Origin: Amoebidium appalachense
Taxonomy: Eukaryota > Ichthyosporea
Direction: 5' to 3'
Assembly: GCA_963693365.1 (NCBI GenBank)
Contig: CAVNZM010000002.1
Location: 682,001-746,000 of the forward strand
Length of the DNA stretch: 64,000 nucleotides
Shown in pieces: positions 22,594 to 40,594 of the stretch; position 1 is the first letter of the stretch; every line of letters starts with the position of its first letter. Below the pieces are notes generated by a model. The model saw nothing but the letters and a program-made list of their open reading frames with translations, was not told the origin of the DNA and ran no database searches. Position numbers and translations under genes: made by a program.

Positions 22594-23664
22594 GGCAAAA
22601 CTCTGGTTAGAATTGTAAAAAAATTGAATGAATTTTTTTTTTTTTAGAACTGGAAAAAACTGCATTTGAATGTGCATCTCGGGGACGACGTCCGCTCCAC
22701 TCCGATCGCGATCGCGAACCCCGATCTACTGAACACTGAAAGACTACGTGTAGGATATCTCTCACCGGCCTGTGACCGTCGAAAATGTCCATTCGAATGT
22801 ATTCTGCCGTATCATTTAGATATTTGCTTTTTTCTTATATTTATACTTTTTATAATGTCGAAGCTTCCATTGAATCACCGGTGGAACGAGTCCTCAGTCC
22901 TCCTGCCGTCACTCCGATGTTGCCATGATGGTGCCATCTGCGGCCTCAAAATTTTGCCACCGTCTGTGGAATGCAGGTGACTTAGCACATTCCTTTGACC
23001 TGATCTACTCTTTTTTTGATACTCACAAATAGAACATCTCGACATAGAAGAGAAGAGTTCTGAATCTCTCACAAAATGCACGTACATAGCGTTAGAAGCG
23101 AGGTTTTTCATGTATTTTCTTTTAATATGTAATTTCGCCATCCCCGTTTCTTTTGTTATCTTAACACGAATAGTATTTGCTGTGATTGGTTTCTGCATGT
23201 GACTCCTTGTGCAGATCTCCCCTTGGCCGTGATGATAACTATGGCGAGAAAGTGCGGAGATATATTGCTTATCCGGTAGATAAATTCCCGGCGCCGGTGA
23301 CCGCATCGCATCTTTAAGTACAATGTACTCTCATACACACCAACATGCGTCCCAATAAATCTGCTAGAAGTTTAAGTAGCATAAGCCTATTCACGCGCGG
23401 AGCCAAAAAGTACGCATTTTTGATGTGCTGACATACAAGCTGAGCCGGTCGGAGGCCCCGATCCGCAACCCCAATTACATGTATATATTCAGGATGCTGG
23501 ATACTTTTCTGATGAGTTCACATGGAATGCAAACTAGGGAGAACCCCCACGTGTCTTATTGGCCATGGACGTGGCTACATCAGGCTGTGAAATTACTGTT
23601 TTGACCAGGAGCATTTCGGGCCTACGGCCCGAAGCCCGATGACCCTAACCGTGCCACGCGCCAC

Positions 23665-23705
23665 GGGGGGTATATTTTTACCCCCCGACGGGGGGGTATA
23701 TTTTT

Positions 23706-23745
<40 letters not shown>
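23665..23745. repeat. Two G6-TATATTTTTA-C6 hairpins followed by a long C run
   Basis: GGGGGGTATATTTTTACCCCCC occurs at 23665 and again, with G7 and a much longer C run, from 23690. Just upstream, TTCGGGCC-TAC-GGCCCGAA (near 23616) is another perfect hairpin. Confidence 0.7.
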
Positions 23746-23746
<1 letters not shown>

Positions 23747-23976
23747 CCGGTGTACGTGTGTACGTCGTATACTTGTGTACGTGTGTGTCTACTGCCAATG
23801 TGTGTGCGTGTGTGTGCGTACGCGTACGTGTGCACTGTGGTACACATGTGAGTGTGTGTGCACTGCAGTGTGTGCAACGGTGCGTGTGCGTGTGCCTTTG
23901 GTATAGCTCTGGCGTGTCTCATGTGTGTGTATGTACATGTGCCTGTGTGTGCCGTGTAACAACAGTCTCTGCACGG

Positions 23977-24036
<60 letters not shown>

Positions 24037-24478
24037 ATGTGTGTCTGTGCAGTATGTGTACGTGTGCGTACGTGTGTGTGTGTGATGCATGTGTGTGTGT
24101 GAGTACACTCAGTACAATGGCATGCGCTTGAATCTGACATTGCTATAGTTTCTCAAAGAACGGTTTGCCTTGCACCCTGATTTATAAATATGTACATGCC
24201 ACTACAGTGGCCATCATTCACCACCCGGACTCGCGGCAAGATCCTAGCTATAGGGGATGCTAGTAGGGCACCAGGCCACTCGTAAGATCTACTTAATCTA
24301 ACTAGACTAAACTCTGAGGCATCCAACGCTGCCCATACACTAGACTAAGTCACACTACCCACTAATCTATTATAGCCAAGCTATTTATCGAGCTTGCACA
24401 CTATTATAATTCGCAATTTTTTTTGTAAAAAAAAAAAAGAAAAAGAAAAAAAGAAAAAAAAATAAAACACACACACAC

Positions 24479-24612
24479 ACCACAAACACACACAACACAC
24501 ACACACGCGCGCGCGCGTGCGCGCGCGCGCACACACACCGATGGCACTAAAAAGCACAAATAGAGCCCAAAAGGAAAAGGAAAAAAAACTATAGACACAC
24601 ACACACACACCA

Positions 24613-24654
<42 letters not shown>

Positions 24655-24706
24655 GGTGGCACTAAAAAGCACAAAAAGAGAAATTTATAGACACACACAC
24701 TCACCA

Positions 24707-24780
<74 letters not shown>

Positions 24781-24790
24781 GATGGCACTT
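24479..24790. repeat. Compound repeat: three copies of a roughly 120-bp unit built on CA arrays
   Basis: CACCGATGGCACTAAAAAGCAC recurs near 24536, 24652 and 24777 (with small changes), separated by TATAGACACACAC, CACCACAAACACAC and pure CA runs. Confidence 0.8.
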
Positions 24791-24972
24791 ACAAGCATAA
24801 ATAGAGCCAAAAAACTCAACATAAGCCAATAACTACGTTTTCAATGCAGCTCCCACCCACTAGATGCCTACCACAAAGCATCACTTACATGTGTACCTCC
24901 CACCTACACATGCCAACCACAACTGCACTTAGATGTAGGGCTTGAAGATATTCGACCCGCCGGCAGCCCCAG

Positions 24973-25260
24973 GTGAAACGTGCCCCAGGTAGCCCACAAC
25001 TAGGTGGCTGGCTCTCGTTGCCAGTCATGTTTCAGTTTGAGCTCGAGGTGTATGAAAAAACTAATGAAAACCGCCAGGAAACTAATATTAGGAGGTCCAC
25101 AAGTCGAAGTGGGATGTGGGTGACAGCTGCTTTTACTATTTATACCCATGACGAAAAAGCTCTTGACCCTCTGGAAGTTTTTTTCCGGGAGCGCGCCAAA
25201 AAGGGGCAGAGTGTGTTTTGTTTCGTCGAAACTGGCGCGAAGGGATATGGTTGGTTATAA
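24973..25260 (+). CDS. Open frame of 95 codons, doubtful
   Basis: Mixed composition, not repeat-derived (for example FQFELEVYEKTNENRQ, AFTIYTHDEKALDPLEVFF). No domain recognised and no splice partner found. It could be a lone exon or chance. Confidence 0.15.
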   Translation: MKRAPGSPQLGGWLSLPVMFQFELEVYEKTNENRQETNIRRSTSRSGMWVTAAFTIYTHDEKALDPLEVFFRERAKKGQSVFCFVETGAKGYGWL

Positions 25261-25471
25261 CGAGTTCGGTTTAATGTGAAGGCGCAAACTTCAAATATGT
25301 CCTAGTTGGGTCTATTTCTGGTTACCAATTGGACTTCTGTTCCAAAAATAGGTTGGCCCAACGCCCACTGCTCTCCCCAGAGTCAATAGACTTGGATATG
25401 AAGGGGCTCGACAGAAAATTCGAAAGAAAAAAAGAACTGGAGGAGGGGGAGGCCCCCGGGAGGTATGGTCA

Positions 25472-25472
<1 letters not shown>

Positions 25473-25521
<49 letters not shown>
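25473..25521 (+). repeat. G homopolymer of about 50
   Basis: Uninterrupted G run. True length is probably uncertain in any assembly. Confidence 0.9.
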
Positions 25522-25522
<1 letters not shown>

Positions 25523-26418
25523 GTAGTAGGGGTAATTTCCTATGACCCTACTAGGGTGCATTTTCTCAAAAATTAGTGGACCTAGCCTCCAAAAGTTAGG
25601 TGCAGTTTGGGAAAGTTAGGGGCATTTTTTGTACCCTAAACCCCCTAATTTCACAGCCTGGCCGCTACATCCACACAACAATGTTTGCGCAAACGCCAGC
25701 TCTATGAAGCAGACTCAGACTGCCTGTTCCTCTGTTCGCATCGGCGACCCCCCAAAAAAAAACTTCAAAGAAGACGCAAACAAAGCCTTGAAAAGACTGG
25801 AAGTCACCCATCATCAGTGCTGTTGAAAAGATATCCCACGAATAAAGAAAACACAATAATACCTTAAAGCGCACAACTTCTTTAATTATGGTTGCAACCA
25901 ACTTTGACGTTAATAGTCTAGAATCTGGCCACACAGAGGTTTTATACGCATAGACGTATTGCTCGTTGTCTATATGTGGCACGTTTTCACACTTAAGTTA
26001 AAGCCTTTCTACTGTAGCTGTTTTCTTGTTCTACGGGCTCATATTCTAGGACATGCGCCGCGTAGCTGGTTGGCCGGTGTGTGCTGGGGAAAGGCAGTTC
26101 TGCCAAGCAAGGTGTGCTTTTTGTGTGTGTGGGTTTATGGCTTGCGCGTTTGTCCCTGCATATTGTGTGCCTCTGCGTGTGTTGGGGGTGTATGCATGAA
26201 TAGTGTGTATTCTAATGTGTGCTTCATTTTTTGTGTAAGGCAGTGTCTGCAGCTACTCACACCTCTCCCCCTCTCTCTCTCCCTCTCTCCCTCTCTCTCT
26301 TTCCCTCCCGCCCTCCCCCTCTCCCTTCCTCTCTCCCTCTCTCTGTCTCTCTCCCCCCCCCCCCTCTCTCTCTCTTTGTGTGTGTGAGTGTGTGAGTGAG
26401 TGAGTGTGTGTGTGTCTG

Positions 26419-26489
<71 letters not shown>

Positions 26490-27240
26490 CATCCCTTCTT
26501 CCTTGTCTTCCTCCTCCCCCCTTCCTCCCCCCCTCCCCCCCCCCCCCCCCAGTGCCTCCCTCCCTTCTTCCTTCCCTCCCGCTGTCCCTTCACCCACCCT
26601 CCCCTCCCCTTTCCCCCTCCCTCCCCTCTTCCTTCCCCAACCCTCTCGGTCTCTCTTCTAAACCCCGTCCCCTCCCTCCCTTCTTCCTTCCTCCCTCTCC
26701 TCTGCTTTTCCTGTGTGGGTATGTGTGTTGCTGTGTGTGCTGTATGATTTGTGTTTTATATGTACACACGCTCGAGTGTGTGTGTGCATGCATTTCTGTG
26801 TTCGACTTCTGGTGTGTGTCACAGGTCGCTGTGTTCATGTGTCTACATCTCTTGTCTACTTGCTATAAAGGTGTTCTTGTATCTGCACACGTGCAGGTAG
26901 GAACGAGATCCAAGTGGGAAGCCATCTCATGAATCTGCTAGTTAGTGCAGACTCTTTGGTGTGATTTCATGTTTCTGTTTGTGACTTAGCTCCCTGCCTC
27001 TACCCAGTCAAGAGCAGCATGCGTGCCTCTGGACCCCCGCTCCACTCCCCAGGAAAAAAAAAAAAGAAAGAAAGGCAAAAAAAAAAAAAAAAAAAGAAAC
27101 CTCACATCGTCCCCCACCTTTCGTCTTTCTCACGCTTTCCTGCAAGTGCCTATTTTTGATATATTCTCCATGTTCTTGAAATCACAAAAGAAACCGATAC
27201 TTACAAGAGCAATTTAAGGCACTTTTCACACCGTGTCACT

Positions 27241-32913
<5,673 letters not shown>

Positions 32914-34749
32914 CCGCAGCTGCATGCATGCTTGCACACAGCCTATATACACACACAAGTATAGGGATTCATGTCCGGATCCATACACACCCCTTTCACG
33001 CACAGTAAAGTAAGGGTACTTTGATACATGGCGGCACACACACACTGTGACACGAGCACACATAAAACAAAGCTCACGCACGCGCGAACAGAATCTGAAC
33101 GGTACAAAAACAGGCACACATTTGGACAATTGCAAGAGCAAGAGCATGCACTCATTTAATGGGGAAGTGTGGCACATGCAAGTTTGTGGGCTGCAGCCAA
33201 TAGAAGGGCCATGGTGAGCCTGCATTGAAACATGGAACACATCCTGCTGTTGTAATTGGATTTGTATTCATGTAGCTATATTGACGAACAAACAAACTTG
33301 AGTACCCTTTTTAGTGATCTCAGCCATCACCAAAGCACATCAAGATGATCATGCAGGCAGATGAGCAGACGAACAGACGGTTGACAAAACGTCATGAACA
33401 AGATATGCGTCCTATAGTGTTGGTATTTAGAAGACAAAATGAGAGCTAGACTGTGAAACAATAAAATCGTATTAATTATAAAGATGTAACCTTTCAGTTG
33501 ACGACACGTCGCAAAAAGTCGTCCTCCTGTGGGCAGCGGCCACTGAGATTACTGTGAAAAATTCCACAGGGTAATGTTGGGATTACGTAACCCTGACGGG
33601 GGCAAATCAGTTCATGTGATTGACATCAAGTTGTCCTTTACTTCAGTGGCTCATTCAGTCATTTATAGATGTAGTTCGCTCTTTTTCTTCGCTTATTTTT
33701 AATTTTTGCTTTGATTTGCTAAACTAAATCACGTTTATTTTGTTGATTACACACATGCAAATGAGCAGTCCGTGAGCCAAGTCCCCCAAAGATGTGCAGA
33801 TAGGGAGCCAATCATTTAGCTTATTGATCGCGTGTCATGATTGGTCTCTAGCGATTACGTAGCATGATGTGCCACCAGTCACAAAATTCTATGACTGCCC
33901 CCAACACCGGCATCCCTTGTCGCAGGGTCTGAGGCTGGTTTAGAGAATGAATTACAATATAAATAAAAAAACTATGTCTAAAATTCTTAATTAAATTAAA
34001 AAGCTACGTTATATTTTTGTGCTGAAATGAGAACGATTATTTGATAAGCTGGGGTTCTTGGACTTTCCTTTGTTTTGCCCCTCTCCGCAAATTCCCGAAT
34101 TCTGTGGGCTGTGGCTGACTGGCAACTGCTCTTCGCCATAGCACCTCAGCGATTGGTTTGTGGTTTTGGCGCGATTTGCAAGGGATCAGATAAGCACATA
34201 CAGAAACTTGCTACTTTTCCTATCAATACTCATACTAGTTCTATATAGTAATATGATAAATTGTTTAAATAATATTAGATACTTTTTTTTCAACGTCTAA
34301 GGGAAACTCTAAATAAGTGACAGCTGTTGACGGTGGTAGCGCTTCTGAGCTGGCGCACCTGAAAGGCTGATGATTGGCTACTAATCGCAGCAGTGTCATA
34401 GCGATAACTCTACCGTATATTGCACAAGCGCGCCCCGTCTTGGACATTTGTCCCATTTCAATGAGCGTGCAGTCTTCATGCCCTCATTTTGCACAGCTTT
34501 CATCCATTGAAGTTCCCAACAAAAGGCGCAAGCAAAGGAATTATGGTCAGACAGTTGGCACTGTTGAGAGCAAACACGAAAAACATTGTACTGAGGTCGT
34601 TCTATTCGATATCATTCTAGTTTGAAAGGTGAAAGGTGATTTGTAATTTTGAAATTGGCACATTGCAGTGAGTCCCAACCATTGAAGATCTTGGATCTAA
34701 GTAGAAAACATTGCACACTAAGGAAGTGCAAGGAGTAAAAAAATTGCGA
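32914..34749. other. Intergenic region between the 3'-phosphatase and bZIP genes
   Basis: No exon recognised. It includes CAATAAAATC at 33456-33465 (candidate poly(A) signal, far downstream of 32913), AT-rich unique sequence, TTTTGGCGCGATTTGC near 34157 (E2F-like), and an in-frame TAG near 34700 that limits the bZIP start. Confidence 0.55.
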
Positions 34750-35471
34750 ATGTCTTTTTTGGGTGGCGCATCCACCATCCCACCTCTTAGCGTCCACTTT
34801 CCGACCATGCAAATGGACTCGAAGTTTGAGGTGGGGGAGTTTCTTCCCGGGTTGGACGGTGATGACATAGTAAATTATGAGCTGTTTGATGATGCTGTAA
34901 TCAACGGGGACAGTATTGCGGCGTATTTTGGAGAGAGTGGGCAGCAGAATGGCGAGCACAAGAAGGCAGACCACAGAGACGCGGAAGGCAAGTCAAATTC
35001 TTTTGTAGAGTTGTGTGAAAAACGTGAGTGCGAACGTGCACAATTTAATTTGATCAATTGCCAGACGGTAGTTTTATGTCCCACCGTTGTTGCTTAGCAA
35101 AAAAAAAAATTATGCCATTGCGAGACACTCTCGTAATGTGTGTGGCATTTTGTTGCTTGTGTCCTTGTTCTTTTCACGTTACATGTTAAATTCTGTGTGT
35201 CCTGCTTGTAGATAGTTCGTGCTAACGTTCTGAATGTGAGGCACAAGTCATTTCGTTCCTATCTTCGTGGTTGTGCTCTGGTTCAATGCCGTTCGTCTTT
35301 TGCTGCCTTTTTTTTTTTTCGAGGTGTTGTGGAGATTAGTGTTGTTGAGATTTGTGCGCACGAATAAGGCGAAATGCTTGGTTTTGGCCTGCACAATGCT
35401 ATTTTAGTGTAATTGTGATTGTTATGTGGTTGTTTTGCCTTGTTTTGATACATCAAATCTATCCTGTTCGT

Positions 35472-35502
<31 letters not shown>

Positions 35503-35985
35503 CGCGCGCTCGCTGGCGTGGGTTCGTGTGCACACGTGTGTGTGTATGCGTGTGCGCACACACAGCCTGCCTCAGTGTGTCCTAATCGCCCATTGGTGTG
35601 ACTTTCTGTAATCGTGTGTTTGTCTTTTTATTTGCGCTCGTCGCAGTGTCCTTTTTTCTCTGTCCGTTTACCACGATACTAAATGTGCATATGGTTTGCG
35701 AATAGTGCTCTTCAATGTTATTGGCACTCACACTAACGCTCGTATCCTAAGCAGAGATGATGACGGTCAACCCTGCTGACGTGCTTGGCCCCCACCCCTC
35801 CACGCTGACTGGTGTCACAAGTTGCAGTGAGTTGATTTCTGTTGCTGACGATGTGCCCGAACTGGATGTGGACGATGGAACACACAGATCCGTACAATGT
35901 ACGTGGGAAATGCTCTGAAATCTGCTCCCCCCCCCCCCCCCCCCCTTCGTCACACACACACCACACAGACACGCACACACACACA

Positions 35986-36030
<45 letters not shown>

Positions 36031-36206
36031 TCACCGTACAATCACAAGCACTGTGGCTCACGACAGCGCAGACATGCACACTCTCGCATGTGAGCACTGT
36101 GATGTACGCTTGCCACTCATAAACCGTGACACACACAAGCCCACACGCAAAGCAAAACAAGAAGAAACAACGAAGAAGACATTTTTTTAGAAATAAGCTC
36201 TCACAA

Positions 36207-36252
<46 letters not shown>

Positions 36253-36804
36253 ACCCCCCCACACACACACACACACACACACACGTTGTTTTCCTGTTTG
36301 TACCATGGGCACATGGTATATTAAGGGTCTTTTTGGTGGTTTATTTGTTGGAATGGGACCTTCACTCACTTTTTATGCCACCCTACAGTGCCGACACATC
36401 CGCCACCCCCAGCACCCATCAAGCACGAGCCAGCACCCATGCCCAGGCCACCCACTAGTGTGTCAGCCCAGACACCGACACGCACACCTCGCCACTCCCT
36501 CAAGGCACAACCACCACTACCACCACTCCCATCAACTGTTTTGGCTGCAGCCGGCATTACAAAACGAAAGAGGAGAAAGGGAGCAGATGACGAGGGAACT
36601 AGGAGAGAGAAAAATAGACTCAGCGCAAAGGAGTGTAGAAGGCGAAAGAAGGAATATCTGGAGGGGTTGGAGGGCCAGTTGAGTGACGTCATCATGGAGA
36701 ACAACCAATTGAAAAAGGCCGTGGCTGAGGAGCAGAAGAAAAACAAGGCACTGGCTAAGGAGGCGGCGGAGTTGAAGAGGCAGGTCAAGACGCTCAAGGG
36801 CTAA
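34750..36804 (+). CDS. CREB/ATF-like bZIP transcription factor, 3 exons
   Basis: Exons 34750-35023, 35755-35898 and 36389-36804 join in phase into 277 residues; donors are GTGAGT and GTACGT. The first two exons are acidic and hydrophobic (FLPGLDGDDIVNYELFDD), fitting an activation region. The third starts Pro-rich with an IKHEP motif. It continues into a basic region at about residues 209-229 containing NRLSAKECRRRKKEYLEGLE, close to the CREB/ATF signature N-x2-(S/A)A-x2-CR. The leucine zipper follows to about residue 275 and the protein stops at once. There is no transmembrane segment, unlike ATF6, which its zipper otherwise recalls. Expected nuclear DNA binding to CRE-like sites as a dimer. 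An in-frame TAG upstream near 34700 supports the start. Confidence 0.9.
35929..36031 (+). repeat. C run and (CA)n array, bZIP intron 2
   Basis: C run of about 17, then CA arrays to about 36028, 360 bases before exon 3. A second block (C run of about 40 and CA) is at 36209-36283. Confidence 0.9.
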
Positions 36805-37790
36805 TCGAATGGATGAATGGTCACGTGCCTTTGGCAGATTTTTATTGGACGCTGAGTTTTCCCTCCGGTATTTCAAGAGTTTCCCTTTCGTAATACCAAT
36901 CTTGCTCTCGTATATATTGCCTAGTGATGTATATCAATCACTTTTTGTTGCCAGCATTACTAGTCGGTAACTTGTACATATAGTGCGCATATATGAACTT
37001 GAAAAAGGAGGCATCATTTGTGCGCTAGCGCTGGTACTATGTAGTGTTTCCTTTTCCTATTTTAGTATGTAGTGTGTGGTTGTATACGTATGCATGACCC
37101 CCGTATGTATTGTGGGTGTTGGTGCATAGATTGGACAACCATACAAGAAACAACAGAAAAACAAGAAAGGCCGGATGAGTAGTTCTGGCGTAGGTTGAAT
37201 AGACGGTAAAATAATAATTATAAATCGTGACACAGAGATTTTTGAAAACATGTATTGGAGTGCTGTGGTACACGTGCACCTATGATGAATAATGACAAAG
37301 TGAAAAACAGGCGAGCAAGCTCGCAAGCTTTATTTTCCCCGTGTTCATAGAAACCATATGCGCATATCATATGCAGATGTGACATGCCCATTGTGTAGTA
37401 AAGGTTTTTTGTGTGTCTGTTCAACCACCCACATTCAAGCATTAGTGGAGGAATTCTCGATGCATGTATAGACGTACGGTAGCCGAGTCCGGGAAAAACT
37501 TTCATGATAGGTAGATAATATCTTCACATAAATTCTAAATACAAAATGCATGTCAAGTTTTGTGTTTTGCGCGTGGTTAGAGCGCTAATACGAGCTCAGG
37601 ACTCGACAGTGTTGTCAGGAAAAGGACCTGGGTTGAGGGATTCCCGGAATAAGAGTTGAAAATGACGGGGGCCGTGACCAATTGATAGGCCAAGAAGTTG
37701 TTTGTATGTGCACTGCTAATACACAATAAGAGCGCCATGGCCGTGCGACGGGCTGAACACAGTCCCCCTCGGGCGGGCCCCTCAGGCCCG

Positions 37791-37844
<54 letters not shown>

Positions 37845-37975
37845 CCCCCAACCCCTCAGGCTGCACACGTGTGCGCACGTCGTGGCACGTACAAACGCGG
37901 ACGTGTACATACACACGTACACGTGCACACATACGCACGCACATGTACACGCATGCACATGTACACACACACCAT

Positions 37976-38031
<56 letters not shown>

Positions 38032-38451
38032 AAGCCACCAAGTTCTACGTCCACGCACTCTCATGATGGATTGCCACCTTAGGCCTGGCCTCACATGGCC
38101 ACCCCCAGGGGATGATGCCTCGTTCATATCATATCAGCCAGAATATTGATATATTCGAGGCCTTCTGCGCTGCATCTGATTGGCTTTCTACGCACCACTC
38201 CCCAGCTATATAAACGGGCTGCGCTTCTCACTTCTGAGGTCACGCATACTACAAAAAAAAAATAAAAAAATACTTGAGGTTTTGTTTGCAGACTTTTGTG
38301 CTCTGCACGAGTAAAGTATTTGCAATAGACCGTGAAAATCACGTCGAAGCACAGTGCCAGGCATTTGATTTCTACAAGCCTACAAGCAGGAAGAATAATT
38401 GAAAGCGACGGCCTGAAAACGATCAAAAATTTAACATAATCACCTTCCAGC
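36805..38451. other. Intergenic region between the bZIP and KIAA1143 genes
   Basis: No exon recognised. It holds a C run of about 50 (37791-37842), a CA array (37979-38029) and the promoter-like elements listed at 38178. A tRNA-like stretch near 37567-37640 was considered and rejected. Confidence 0.55.
38178..38214 (+). promoter_or_regulatory. CCAAT and TATA elements upstream of the KIAA1143 gene
   Basis: GATTGG (inverted CCAAT) at 38178-38183 and TATATAAA at 38207-38214, about 240 bases before the ATG at 38452. Spacing suits a core promoter with an unspliced 5' UTR of roughly 200 bases. Confidence 0.5.
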
Positions 38452-39001
38452 ATGTCTAAGCGGGGAGGGAGAGGGGGCGGACCTAACCGCCACCAGATAA
38501 CAAACTTGGAGTTCATAAAGCCGGTACGTGTGGTGCGTTTTGATCTGCAGGCGAAGCTGTGTCTTAGTGTAAATGTTCTCTCATCTCCTTTGATGCTTAC
38601 CCCCGCATATAAACTGCACATGCATTCTTGGTTCTATCCCTTTATACTCAGTGGGGTGTTTGCAGTTGCAGGCTCTTCGTTTAGCATTCTTTACGCTCTG
38701 TCTTCATGAGACTTTCCCTCCCTCCTTGGTCATCGTCTTTTTAATTGCTTCTTAGCCGCTTTAGTTTTTTGCCTGTTGGTCTGCCCCTGTTCTTGCTCCT
38801 TCCAACTCTCTTTGCCCCCTCCCCCCCCCCCCCCCCCCCTCTCCCCCCCTTCCCCCCCTCTCCGCTCATCACCACCACCACCACCACCACTGTCACAAAC
38901 ACATACAGTTATTTTTTGGTTTATTAGTCCGCTCATTCCCTCCACCTTCACCCCTTGGCCCCCTCAGTCCCCCATGTGCTCCTATTCCCACAAAGTGCTC
39001 C

Positions 39002-39051
<50 letters not shown>

Positions 39052-39450
39052 ACACTCAATTCCCACCCAACCCCCCAACCCACATTGCTCCTCTCAGCCC
39101 TTTCTCCTTCCACTCCAAAGTTTACATGTTGTGCCCTCCGTTCACACGCATTGTCGTGTTGTGTGTTTTTAATATCCCCCCCCCCCCTACCACCACCACC
39201 ACCACCACCACCACCACCACCACCCCACCCCCACCACCTTCCCTCCCCCCCCCCCCCCCCCCCCCCCCCCCAGATGCCCAAGTTTCTTCAGGGCATGAAG
39301 AGTGAGGAGCCCAAACTGGACGATAAATTTGCGCAAGCAGACTTTGAAGGCGAAGACAGGCCGGAGAGAGAGGATGAGGTTGGTGGCACTGCCCCCTCCC
39401 CGCCCCCCCCCCCCCTCCCACCTCCCATCCTTACCCAACTACCCACCGTT

Positions 39451-39511
<61 letters not shown>

Positions 39512-39641
39512 GACACAGACACCAAAAAAAAAGGTCGGGGGGGGGGGGGGGGGGGATGGGGACCATAAATTTTTTTGGAGAGAAAATGGGAAACGGGAAC
39601 AGTATCCTTCTGATGATAAACCGTGTTTCAGGGGGAATTCC

Positions 39642-39681
<40 letters not shown>

Positions 39682-40261
39682 CCGGGCAGCCCCCACCACC
39701 ACCACCTTCTTTCCTTCTTTCTCTGATTCCCGTGGTGCTACCGGCCAATGCAACCCCACCCCCCACCCCCTCTCTGGCGCAAAGCAAACCCTTTCCCCTT
39801 TTACAATATTACCTGGGAAAATACAGCCTATGGTGAAACCACTACAGATAGATTATACCTTTAAAGGAGAAAGAGGCTTAAAGGAAGTGTGAGCGAGCAA
39901 TTAAATGAGAGGGGAGACAGGGACAGGGGAGAATGTGTACGTGTGTTTTCACATGACTATTCACACACAACACGTGCATGGGGAAGTACACAGAGGGTCC
40001 GTGCAGACGGCACACGTACACACACCTTTGTATGAAATTCACATATTGACTCTCTTTCTTTATTCATTATGAAGACTCACAGGAATTTTCGCACGGATGC
40101 ATTCACACACACACACACACACACATACACACAAATGGACACACACACACGCACACACACACACACACACGCACACACGAATGCACACACACACACACAC
40201 ACGTACACACACACACACACGTACACACACGCACACACACACGTACACACACGCACACACG

Positions 40262-40292
<31 letters not shown>

Positions 40293-40594
40293 ACACACGT
40301 ACACAGGCCCCACAAGTTGTTGTTCTTTCAGCAGGAGATCTGACTGCAGAGGAAGTGGAATCGCTCAAAACAGGCGTCCAATTGAAGAAAAAGGACCAAT
40401 CAGATGGTGAGGATGATGACCGAAAAAGGAAAGCGGAAGATGACGAACCAGATGACGGGACGGTAAAATTCCGGAAACCGAAAACGAAAAAAGACGAAAA
40501 AGAAAAAGACAAAAAGAAGAAGGGGGTGACCAAGAGTATTCGGGCGGAAAAGAATAAGTCTTTGTTGTCTTTTGGGGACGAAGAGGAGGAATGA
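38452..40594 (+). CDS. KIAA1143: KIAA1143 / DUF4604 family protein, 3 exons
   Basis: Exons 38452-38523, 39274-39378 and 40307-40594 join in phase into 154 residues, about the length of the human protein. It starts MSKRGGRG and continues with PKFLQGMK and an acidic stretch. The diagnostic block [20 protein letters not shown] follows (family consensus QPQVVVL-GDLS-EEV), then a Lys/Glu-rich region with KFRKPK, and it ends [13 protein letters not shown], matching the family's SLLSF-acidic C-terminus. The family has no known biochemical function; the highly charged, low-complexity make-up suggests a disordered nuclear protein, but that is inference. The donor of exon 1 is GTACGT, that of exon 2 GTTGGT. 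Confidence 0.93.
39002..39050 (+). repeat. (CA)n array, KIAA1143 intron 1
   Basis: About 24 CA units. An (ACC)n array (39188-39225) and a C-rich tract running into the acceptor CCCAG at 39273 follow. Confidence 0.92.
39453..39556 (+). repeat. (CA)n and G run, KIAA1143 intron 2
   Basis: CA array (39453-39506), CAGACAGACACAGACACC, A run and G run. The same intron ends in an irregular CA/CG-rich tract (40104-40300) leading to GTACACAG. Confidence 0.9.

Larger units (their letters stand above)
20207..27240. other. Gene-poor intergenic region
   Basis: No exon chain recognised over about 7 kb. It is less repetitive than the genic regions and AT-richer between 21.3 and 24.5 kb. It contains the retroposon pair (21616, 22359), hairpin-like G6-TATATTTTTA-C6 motifs (23665-23710), a GT array (23978-24034), compound repeats (24480-24790), a G run of about 50 (25473-25521), CT and T runs (26270-26440) and A-rich runs just before the 3'-phosphatase gene (27053-27098). 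Confidence 0.6.

Noticed and set aside
37560-37645. tRNA-like stretch (GTGGTTAGAGCGC... GGGTTGAGGGATTCCC)
   Set aside because: A-box-like and B-box-like words are present, but their spacing is too long and no cloverleaf could be drawn with a proper acceptor stem or TTCGA loop.
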